Source: Mesaphorura yosii
Lineage: Eukaryota > Arthropoda > Collembola > Poduromorpha > Tullbergiidae
NCBI GenBank assembly: GCA_009869945.1
Contig: WIXG01000196.1
Span: 62,001-126,000, forward strand
Reading direction: 5' to 3'
Length of the DNA stretch: 64,000 bases
The notes below the pieces were generated by a model. The model did no database searches, was not told where the DNA came from, and worked only from the letters and a program-made list of their open reading frames with translations. Positions 15,876 to 25,851 of this stretch are shown piece by piece. Every line of letters starts with the position of its first letter. Positions within the stretch are counted from its first letter, which is position 1. The position numbers were made by a program, and so were the translations under genes.

Positions 15876-18800
15876 TTACGCGTTATTTTGCCCGGATTGA
15901 CGATCTTGAGCTCTGTTCCAGGCTTTCTTCATCGCTAAACAAGATTCCGAAGGGTCAATAAAATGTCTATTAGGTTGGCGTACTTCTGCTTACCCATTTT
16001 TGGAGTGGACAAAATGTCTTTGGGGTTGTTTTGCTTGAGAGCATTTGACCTCCGTGGCTGAGTGTTTGGCGTGACTCCGCTGTTTGGTGGTCCTCCCCCG
16101 CCCTGCCCGGCGCCCCGAGGCCCAGGCGGGGGGCGCACTGTCTCGATTGGAATAACTCGTCTTCTCTTTTTCGGCAGCTTCGCCCTGGCCTGCATTCAGA
16201 CGCATTTTGCAATAAACTCTCCAAATTACCGAGGCTTAGGGAGAGGAAAGGAGCGTACCTGCGTGTGCGAGTAGTACATTGCAAAATTGGAAACGATGAC
16301 TGGCACAGGAAGTGCGATGGTGAGCACACCGGCGAGGGCGCACAGGGCACCGACGAACATGCCGACGTAGGTTTTGGGAGTCATGTCTCCGTAGCCCACC
16401 GTCGTCATCGTCACCAGCGCCCACCACAGCCCGAGCGGAATGCTCGTGAAGTCGTTCTTCGGATTCGCTTGAATCCTTTCAGCATAGTAGACAAGGCTGC
16501 AAGGAGTCGAACGCAACACTCAAATGACACCTGATTTCTCACCGCCCGGTTACAACAATGATTTTACCTTGCAAAAACAACAATGCCCAGCACCAGGAAA
16601 AACACGAGCAGAGTCAACTCCTTTGCGGAAGCTCTAAACGTCTGAAAACGTTTGAGATTTATAGACTTTCTTCAGGTAGGAAGTCAAAACTTCAAACGCT
16701 GGAATTGAGATTTTGTGAATACCTGAATGAGAATTTTCAATCCCGACGAGTGTCTTGTCAATTTGAAGAGTCTCATGATACGAATTATGGAAAAGAATTC
16801 CAGAATGTCTGCGTTTTCGAGATCCGCAGCATACTTTTGCAGAATCAAGTCCAGATAGAAGGACAGCGTCGCTACGTAGTCGATAATGTTAACGGAGGCT
16901 CTGATAAACGCCTGAAATGGCAACACGAAGAAGCAATATTAAAAATAAATTATGGAATGTTTGGACTTGAAGCAGTTAAATTTTGTAATTTGACGTACAC
17001 ATTTGTTGGGCGCTGAAATGAACCGTGCAAAAATCTCAAAAGTAAACCAGGCGTTGCATAGACATTCTATGTAGAAGAAGGCAACGTGTGCATTTGTGCC
17101 TTGTTTATCGAGGGTCCATGTCGTCGTGTTTCTGGGAGTGCTGACTGTGATGTTCCTGATCGACGGTACCCGCATATCAGGGTGAGTCTTCAGACAGAAC
17201 GACAGAATTGATATCCCAATGAAGAACACGCTCATCACTCCGATCACCTAAACCAAAGCACTTAATACAGACCACTAAGCAAGTTAAGTGTGATATGATG
17301 GTTTGCCTGGACTTGTACCTTGGCTGCTGTCGAAGAGTAAGGCTCGTCAAACAGAGACCAAATCTTTGGCTTCATTTTCTGCCACCACGAGACGTTCCCC
17401 GACACATAATCGTCTTCGAACCCAAATTTCCTTGCGAGCTCCTCATCCGTCGGTTTTTCTGTGTCCAGGTCCAGGCGATCCAGCACGGCCAAGGTTTCCT
17501 GTGTGTCACGATGCTACAAAACGGCTCAATATTAGTATTTTGGTGGTATGGACCCGATTCGACGCTGCGTGGGACCGTGGAACACTCTTCATCCTAATTC
17601 CTAACCTGTGTGTAGGTCATCCAGCAGCATGGCTCCACCTGATTGGAGTCTAAACCCCAAAATTCGAGCTCCTCCTCAAACAGAGGACCGCATACGTCCG
17701 TGGGGTAATGCAACTTTCCGGTTCGGTAGTAGTTCAAAACCTGCCATGACAAATGCAGCCTGGAATAAAGGGCGGGAAAGTCGGGAAAGGGATGTGGATT
17801 ACCTGAGCAAAGACTCCTGGATGCCGGTCGAAGAAGTACTCATTCAGAATGGGGTCGTAGTTTGCTAGAGCCTCCGTCAGGCGAGAGAGCCTGGTGGCAG
17901 GGATTTTCTAAAATAAATTAATTAAGTTTTACTAACTTGTAAACCTTGGTCAACAATACTCAACATTGTGGAAGTATTCCATTGATTTTGTCACATTGAC
18001 ATTATCCTTGCGTTTGCTTTAACACTTTAACAACTATGCGCTCAAAAGGACTAACAAGCAGGAAGCGGTGTTGTTGGTTTAGCTCGTCCAATCTTTTTTC
18101 TTAACTGTATTGTTCACCTCAGGTGAGAGCAGAAGTTTGGCTCCCGGTCGACTCCAGAAGTAGTCCCAATTACTTCTGATTATAGTTCACAACACTAAAC
18201 TTTGAAGCACATTGAGAATGGACCACCCAGTGGACAAACATGGTGATACTCAAGACGAACGTCAAGTAAAATCGAGAAGTAGTAGTATTTCAAATGCAGA
18301 GCAACTGGCAAAAGTAAGTCTTAATATATATATATATATATTGAATACTTCCGCGTCATATAGGAACAATAATTGAAAATTATCTTTTGATGATGTAGGA
18401 TTTAAAAAAAACTCGACCATTCAAGTGTGGAAGGAAAAATGAAGGATCCACGTGCGCTAAGGCGTACACTTTGGCCAAAGATCTCATTCGGCATATTAAA
18501 TCGGTAGTTACTCATTTATACCTTAACCGACGAGGCTCCTCTACTAAACTTCTTACTGATTCTTATCTGGTTTAACCGAATTAGGGTCATCTGACGAAAA
18601 AACACACGTGCCCTACATGTCGGGAGGAATTTTCTTTCAAGTATGACTTGAGCCAATACATTAATAACGTAAGTGTAACTCAATGCATTTATGGGGCCTC
18701 ATTTCGTATGTAAAATTGACAGTCTGCTCCCACCCAGGTTCACACACGAACTGGAAGTGGTTCAAAGTGCAATATTTGTGGGGGAATGTTCGCTTCGGTT

Positions 18801-20512
18801 GATTCTTTGAAAACACACGTTCTAAATGTAAGTCACTCAGTTATTTTAAGATAGTCAATCAGTCCTTGTTATTTTGCTAGATGCACAAGGAAGTCCAATC
18901 GCTGAAGAAATGTGCAATGTGTGACCGTCATTACAAAACAGTGCAGTTGTTGGAAGCCACGTGAATACGGTAACCAAGCGTACTGCATAACGAATTCGCA
19001 TTCATTTTTGAGATACAACATTCACTATTTTCTTTCTTTTCTAGGCTCATCATGGGGTGATAGAAAGAAAAAAAGTGAACCAAGAAAAGGCATTGGTCTC
19101 CAATCATGAATCAGCGAATCTGTTCAGCCAGGACACTCAAGATTCAGTTATAAGCTCAATTCTCACAGAAACCTTCGCGTTGGAGAAGGAGATAACAGAC
19201 GTGACTCTTAAACAGATTGAGAGAACAATTTCAGTCGCCTTTGTGATATACTCACCCGATAAGCACCCCAACGGCAAAATACAATCGTTGTTCAATCTCA
19301 AAGACCGATGATGAAAAACCTGACATTGATGTGATGTTTCGAACTTCTAATACAAGTCACTTCAAGACTCAATCGCCTGAGCTATCGGAAATGGTGCTTA
19401 TATCGAAAATCCTGCTTCGCAAGTCTGTCTACTTTAACGGAGACTTGAAAGAGCGAACTCATTCAAAGCTATCGAATTGTGAGTTCGCGCAGACCTATTA
19501 TGAGTACTCATAACTCTTTGACTTGACTGTTTTTTGTTTAATTTCAGCTTATCGACACGATCATGGAATATAAGCGGCGGGCAAAGCTTGCGAAAGACCG
19601 AAAAATCCCGAATGCCATATCTACATTGCGTATTGCTGACATAAACATGGAGATCTGCAAAGCGAGTTTGGCCGAAAATGACATCAAACTTATCTTCGAA
19701 AACTTGGAAGACTTCAAGAAAAGGGACACACCCAGAGCAGCGTTCAAAAGAATTTTGATGCCTGAATTTATGTCCGCAACCAACCAGCAGAAAAGGTTCG
19801 TCTATGCAGCTCTATGTGTCCATGAAGAAAAATGCTACGGCTATATCGGCAAAGACCAGCGAGGAAAACCGACATTTTCGATGAATAATTCTGCCACATG
19901 TCATGAGAACGTGGTTGCAGACAGCACATCTCTACGACAATTTTGCAAGGCCCATCCCGAAGCGAAATTCTATGACTTCGTCCTCTTCTTCCTGAATGAA
20001 GAACGTTTCTGTTGGGAGAGCAAGCAGCAATCGAAGCGTTCTTCTATTTGCAAATGGACAAGATCAAAGTGAAGCAGAGCGGAAGCGAGAATGTTAAAGA
20101 CTAGACTTCATTATTATGATTGATCGATTGGAAAAACAAATCTGGACAAACGACTTGATGCAAGGCATGCGTTATTTACTAATGAAGTATTCAGGCAAGC
20201 GGTTCGGCGTTTTTTTTCAACAATGAAGAAGTTCCAGACTTCCCGATTTTGGAGCAGCTCAATAGGAAGTTAGTCGCTATTATTTTTAACTAACTTTACA
20301 TTACCGTAGAAGGTTGCCAGGCAATTTGTTTCAGTTTGAATCGGCAACATTTCTTGTCAAGTTTTAACGCACTTAATTACTGAATTAGTGAGAATATAAC
20401 CACTAACTAAACTAACCTTCAGGGTTGCTTTGTAAGTTTCATGCCTGATGCCTCCCACATTCAGAACAACTCTGTTCTCTGCGTCCATGTTTGCATTCAT
20501 GTTCAGCATCAT
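15876..20512 (-). CDS. Shaw/Kv3-type voltage-gated potassium channel subunit
   Basis: Pore-forming tetrameric K+ channel of the plasma membrane. The first coding exon (20417-20512) encodes [19 protein letters not shown]. It splices over 2,509 nt to [20 protein letters not shown] (exon end 17907), together forming the T1/BTB domain, which ends with the zinc-site motif [10 protein letters not shown]. Then come S1 ([19 protein letters not shown]), S2 ([20 protein letters not shown]), S3 ([17 protein letters not shown]), S4 ([19 protein letters not shown], regularly spaced Arg/Lys), S5, the selectivity filter [10 protein letters not shown] and S6 ([19 protein letters not shown]). The short tail [12 protein letters not shown] is Kv3-like. 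A donor after TPKMG leads to a last exon ending RQSGQNNA and TAA at 15876; reading through that donor instead ends LLTLRNLV. A splice acceptor at about 20549, after an in-frame TAG, implies a further 5' UTR exon. Confidence 0.93.
18218..20096 (+). pseudogene. C2H2 zinc-finger / GIY-YIG-like locus, apparently frameshifted, nested in the channel intron
   Basis: This gene-like locus starts [14 protein letters not shown] at 18218 and has short exons with GT-AG sites. The first exons encode C2H2-type fingers: [39 protein letters not shown] (Tyr where the first His should be), [20 protein letters not shown] and [16 protein letters not shown]. The last finger stops at TGA (about 18967); one base less upstream would put H-V-N-T in frame. 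Downstream open segments lie in different frames: 19057-19311, about 19290-19478 and 19548-20072. The 19548-20072 segment has [20 protein letters not shown] followed by RGKP. After another frame change comes [19 protein letters not shown], resembling the metazoan GIY-YIG nuclease domain of ANKLE1/LEM-3. At least three frame breaks suggest a pseudogene or sequence errors. The zinc-finger call is firmer than the nuclease call. Confidence 0.5.
18323..18342. repeat. (TA)n microsatellite
   Basis: A run of about ten TA dinucleotides in the first intron of the nested zinc-finger locus. It is likely polymorphic. Confidence 0.85.
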
Positions 20513-21837
20513 GATGCCCTCCTCACTTTCCTAACGTGCCTAGCACGCCTGAAAACAATAAAGGCCTATTGTATTCATTGGACGATCGAGATCAAGTTGG
20601 TAGCGTGGAAATGAATCGGCACACACCTTGAAAGCACCGATTCTCAGTAAACTCTTCTGATCCACAGCGTCAGATATTTAGTTTCACTGGTCCATGCTTA
20701 CCTACGCAGCCAAAACACTTTCAGCAAGGGCAGAAGGGCATATTTGAATTGAGCGTCTTGACTGACAATGAAACTTTTGGCCGTTTTGGCTTACCCTGCT
20801 CAGCTAGTTGATGTGTGCTGTGATGATTATTTGTGAAAAGCAATGCGGGATAGGGCTGCTTTCTAGGCCCAAGTAGCTCAGTTGTGAAATATGGAGCTTA
20901 AGTAATCAGGCATTTTGGGAACGAGCTGAGGGGTCCCATGCCTGGAATTTCTCTTTAAATGTTTGAGTGTCAGTGCAAAATAAGGATAAATTCAGCCATG
21001 CAGTTCTGGCCTTACACGCACAGGGCAGTCTGCACATCGTGCTCAGTTTGTGTCACAGGAATGAAACAAATGTGGAGATCATGCGCTCCTGTGCCTGCTG
21101 GATCCCAATCGATTCGTACTGCAGCATTTGGAACGATGTAGAAACGAACTGGCTCTGTCTTTGTACGTGCGGCTAGAGAAGCCACGCACGCCTTCCAAAC
21201 CGTGCTCTATCGAACTGAGGCGAGACACAGTAGCGTTCTTGCGTTGGATCTTGGATCGACTTCATCAGATCCGTCTAATGCTCTGCCTTCACCAGCGGGG
21301 CTGGATTAATGTTCTCCTGTAGCGGTTCTTTAAAAAATGCCAAGAGATCTTACCGCAGAAAATAAACTACGAGAAACAGGACCCAACCCGGAAGTGATGC
21401 TGCCTTACTGAGAGAAAGCGCGATGATGCCGACATGACACCCGTTGATCTTTGATGAATCCACGAAATCCATCGGACTGTCATCACGGAGTGTCATAATC
21501 GAAATGTAACAAGCACCTCAGTTAAAGCATGTCCGGGAAATCGTTGCACAATTTTCCTTCACAAGGGGAAGCATGATGCATGAAAATAAATTTCTCTTCA
21601 CTTTGTTCATTCGAAAGCTGAGAATCTCAGCTTTCTTTTAGTGTACTTCTTGTTTCTGTGTTGTGCAACCGTAAAAAGTGTCGCGTGCCGAACATCAAGC
21701 ACTTGCTAATCGCACTGTACATTTCTAAGTAAACTGCACTGATAAGAGCAAGAAAGAGACTGTTCATCACTTCATCGCAGAAAGAACCGCCAAAAGAACC
21801 ATCTAACACATTTTAGCGAAGTATGAGGAATCCGGAT
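20513..21837. other. Upstream region of the potassium channel gene
   Basis: The minus-strand sequence just upstream of the channel start is probable 5' UTR up to an acceptor (TTTTCAG) at about 20549. Beyond that I recognise no coding segment. Short frames at 20959-21322 (+) show no known domain. The promoter of the channel gene may lie here. Confidence 0.35.
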
Positions 21838-22005
21838 CAGCAGAATTAAAGCAAATTCCAGGTCGCCCAACTCAGAAAATGTCACCCAAGAAGATAAAGA
21901 AGGTACAGAAGCTCTTCTCGACAACTCCATCCACTTCCGTTCGTACCGCAGCCAGAAAACTGGACATGAAGCGCAGCACTTTTTCGAACATCAAAGTAAA
22001 TATTG
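21838..22005 (+). mobile_element. Remnant of a Tc1/mariner-like (IS630-type) transposase helix-turn-helix
   Basis: The plus-strand frame reads AELKQIPGRPTQKMSPKKIK then VQKLFSTTPSTSVRTAARKL and DMKRSTFSNIKV. A GRP hook followed by a helix-turn-helix of the form S-x-R-x-A-A-x-K-L ... S-T is typical of the DNA-binding N-terminus of mariner/IS630-like transposases and their HTH relatives. No catalytic DDE/D part follows, so only a fragment remains. Inverted repeats were not recognised around it. Confidence 0.45.
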
Positions 22006-22447
22006 GGTTCGGAAGGCGACGTGCGACATTACTAATAAGAGTAGGACTTAGGCTTTATGTTCAATGCAAACATATCTTCTGTTAATGTAAACTTGTGAAA
22101 GTCATTAAAATAAGAAAAAAGTGCAACGATTTCCCAGACATGCTTTAAAGACAGAAAATCTTGGCACATTCCTCTATCAAGCTAATCGACCTCATTTGCT
22201 TCGACTGTTTTCGGCTTTTATTTGCTGTTTTCATTGCGTCACTTAAATAAAGTTGATTGATTGATTGGGTATCGCCGGATAGAGGCTCGCGTCTTACGAA
22301 TTTCAATATTTTCTTCATTTTCCTCAACATTCTTCTGAGGTCGGCTGATATTTGAGTGTCGGAGAGCACGACACTAAAGAAAAGAGGTCCTCTGGGACCG
22401 ATTAGTCCGAGATTCATTTCGAGAATTTTTTGCAAAGAGGTTTCACG

Positions 22448-22481
22448 TTCGAAGGTGATTAGTATAACAATCACCTTCGAA
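22448..22481. repeat. Perfect 13-bp inverted repeat with 8-nt loop
   Basis: TTCGAAGGTGATT (22448-22460) is the exact reverse complement of AATCACCTTCGAA (22469-22481), separated by AGTATAAC. In RNA it would form a strong stem-loop. It lies between the transposase remnant and the SR-protein gene and could be a short palindromic element, a structured RNA or a foldback remnant. Confidence 0.8.
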
Positions 22482-23034
22482 ATTGAAAACTCTTTGGTTT
22501 TTTGTTTTCGGTACCATCTTTCTGGATCAAGCACCGTAGTCGGAAACTAGCGAGCCTCGCCATTCATTCAGACAGAAGTTGGAGAGCCAGGAAGTGCACA
22601 GAGTTTCGACCACAAGTTCTGTGCCCAATCCCACCTCTGTGCACTGCACTCAAAGCGGGCAAAGAAGGAGTGCCGGACGGACGGTACGACATTGAACACT
22701 ATTTGAGTTACTGCAGCAGCGCAGCGGCCCACAAATTACATGTGCGTGCATGTAGACTACGGGGAGGGAAATTCGATGAGAACAACGCGAGCAGCCATCG
22801 GGAAATTTCACTGACGTCGAACTTCAGTTTCTCTGAGCTTTGCCAACATCCTTACTTAATTAAGCCAACCGGACTAACTGGCTAACCGTGAGGTACTTAT
22901 TACTTTGTACAGGCAATTTTCTCATCAGTTAAGATATAGCTGATTTCTGCTACAGTTTCATTTGACTGTTCAAATTTTCTTTTGTATTGTAGTCGGTGTT
23001 TAAGATTCGGTGATTGGAAATCAGGGTTGGATAG

Positions 23035-25519
23035 ATGGGTGGCACTCGAGTGTACGTCGGAGGCTTGCCATACGGAGTGCGTGAAAAGGATTTGGAAAGG
23101 TTTTTCAAAGGCTATGGACGGATCAGAGACATCCTCATCAAAAATGGGTATGGTTTCGTTGAATTTGACGATTATCGCGATGCGGATGATGCAGTTTACG
23201 AACTAAATGGGAAGGACCTCCTAGGAGAAAGGTGAGTTGAACCGAGTAGATAAAAAATCAACGTGCTTAAAACTTCTAGTAACACAGTCTGGTGGTCTCT
23301 CCTACCTCCAATTCCCCCAAAGTGACTTTGGAATATTTAGAAAAACGTGTTTAATGGTGTACTGCTTATCTTGTAGAGTCGTGGTTGAACGCGCTCGGGG
23401 CATTCCAAGAGACGGAAGAGGCGGAGGCGGAGGTGGCAGTCGCTCGAGCAGCAGCAGCTTCAGTCGTCGCGGTCCCCCCAGAAGTTCGGACAAGTGAGTG
23501 ATTTGAATTTTGAAGTGCTACCTAAGCCGCAGTTAAATTACATGACTTCACATATTGCGTGGGTTTGACTGATGCACTTTGGATTCCAGGTATGGACCAC
23601 CAACGCGAACGGAGTACAGACTCACAGTCCAGAATTTGTCGAGCCGGGTGTCCTGGCAGGTATGCATCCTTCTTCGACTTGTTTGACAACTTAAGGAAAA
23701 AGACAGATCCTAGACTCCCGGGGTTGTTATTTCGTACTGAGCGACTTCTTGCAGAGCGCGAGCACTCTGAAGTTGTCAAGATGTCGAAATGACAAATCGT
23801 AATAGCAGTATAGCAGTAACGAGATTATTAATGGGTTACTTCTTTTTATATGCATTCAAAGCCCCTTTCATGTGAGACGTAAGACGATGATGAGATGACG
23901 TTTGACGAAGAGAAATTCGAGACCAAAGCGGTTGCCTCGCTCCCCCGCTTCTTACCGTGGCCTAAAGACGTCTCGTCTCGATAGTATCACTGGGCTGGGT
24001 AGAGATCTTGATTCCAACACATTAGAGCCACACAAGACCGTTACCTTAGCCGGAGGGCCAGAACGTACCCAATTTGGAGCCATGATGAAAGCGTTGAAGT
24101 GGGCGCGGGGACGGGACACGGGAAGGGTTTCGCATAGTGCGTATTTGCGCCGGTGCCGTGCCATTTGGGAGCGTGATGTCCGTCTACACCAAACCAAAGC
24201 AGAGGGCAAAGCAAGTGATCCCCGTTGATCTAGGCCTGGTGAGCCAACGTCCGTGGAGATTGCAAAGTAATAATTTCACGGTCAGAAACCAGGAACGATG
24301 GATTTCCTACAAAACGTGGCCACTTGTCAATATTTTTCTCTTTTCAGCGTTCACGTTAATGACGTTAACGTTAATTAATTAATTACTAACTAATTCTTTG
24401 TACTGCCCCAGCTGAGGGGAGATTGTAACGAATTTGGAATTACCAGGTCAGTACGAGATATGAGGAAAAGATGAGTTCTGTTATATCTCAGATAGGACCC
24501 CTTGCATTTAACGTGAATTAAAAGTAAGACACTTTAATTTAATGCTTCGTGTCTCCATTTCGTGGCGCTTCCGGCTGCCAACGTGCCCACGAGCATGTCT
24601 TTGGACCGAATTCTGCTTTCTTTCAAGACTCAGCGGGCGCTGGGCGTGCGGGCGTTTGTCCTTACTTGATTTTCGTTGTGTCCAGGACCTTAAGGATTAT
24701 ATGAGGCAGGCAGGTGAAGTCACCTATGCGGATGCGCACAAGGCAAGCAAGAATGAAGGGTAAGTCACTGACCTTCACTATTGTACCTATTGAAGAGAAT
24801 GCTGTGCTTAATTAAACCTGTGCTTTGAAGGGTTGTAGAGTTTGCGAGCTACTCTGACATGAAGGCAGCCCTGGAGAAACTGGACGACACGGAGCTGAAC
24901 GGGCGGAGGATCCGATTGGTGGAGGAGCGAGGTGGCCGTGGCAGAAAGTCAAGGTCCAGGTCGAGGGGCAGGGACTCCAGAAGTCGATCCAGATCGAGGT
25001 CAAGATCTAGCCGGTCAAGATCCAAGGACTCTCGTTCCAAGGTAATTGAACACCGCTCATCCAGTTTTAGCTGATGAGGACAGTAGAAACTATTGAAAGC
25101 GTTGTTTCTCTTCAACAGTCCAAGTCAAGGAGCAGATCGAAATCAAAGTCCAAGTCCAAGAGCAAGTCTCGCTCTAAATCAAAGGTGAGATTTTGTTGAA
25201 CGCCAGCGTCCAACATGGATCGCCTGGTTGAGTGCGACTAGAATTCTGATGGTGCGTTTCTCGATGCAGACTCCCAGGTCGAGGTCTCGTTCACGAAGCG
25301 AGTCAGCCGGGCGTGACACGAAGGAGGATGTGAAAGTTGAGGACGGGAACAAGCAAGACAGCGAGACGGAAGGTAACTAATCGCGAGTAAAGTAATGGAA
25401 TAGCAGGGTATTGAGGAAATATCCCAATTCCAACACATCTCACCCATATCTCCGTTGGTTTAGGTCGAGAACAAGAAATGAAGGCAGAAGACGTGGATGG
25501 CGATGGAAATGATAACTGA
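23035..25519 (+). CDS. SRSF6: SR splicing factor of the SRSF4/5/6 (B52/SRp55) class
   Basis: Nuclear pre-mRNA splicing regulator. Exons are 23035-~23232, ~23377-23493, 23590-23659, 24686-24759, 24831-25041, 25119-25184, 25270-25372 and 25464-25519. RRM1 starts at residue 4: [20 protein letters not shown] (RNP2 VYVGGL) and GYGFVEFDD (RNP1). A Gly/Ser/Arg linker follows. The pseudo-RRM begins [17 protein letters not shown] and carries the hallmark [20 protein letters not shown] across the 1-kb intron, then [17 protein letters not shown]. The RS domain is dense in RS/SK dipeptides over three exons, and the protein ends DGDGNDN. The class as a whole is clear; SRSF4, 5 and 6 cannot be separated here. 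The long fourth-exon intron is where SR genes often hold an autoregulatory cassette. Confidence 0.93.
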
Positions 25520-25851
25520 GATGGAGCACTTGATGGTGGAAGTGGGTTCTTGGTATATTCATTTAAAAGATAAATACAAACTCAGGCCATTCAAGTTGGA
25601 TGATGTTAGTAGATAATGTCGAGTGTGTCCTAAAAAGGTTCTGAAGAAATTTTGATTTCTGTAAGCTGTTCCCTTTTATTTGAAATTAAATATACGTCCA
25701 TACTTGATTCTACTTGTGTATCTGAAAGCGCTTCTTGAGTGCTTTTATTCGAATTATTTTCATGGTTCTGACGAAGGTATTAAATTTTAACATTGACAAA
25801 AACCAACCACATCGTTGAATGGATCTTGACATGATTATTAGATTATTACTG

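Noticed and set aside
22145-22534. 129-codon minus-strand ORF spanning the hairpin
   Set aside because: No recognised domain, and the hairpin itself falls within it; considered only as sequence around a possible mobile remnant.
23902-24228. 108-codon ORF as an independent gene inside the SRSF intron
   Set aside because: Open on both strands because of composition and lacking domains; a regulatory cassette exon is more plausible than a separate gene.
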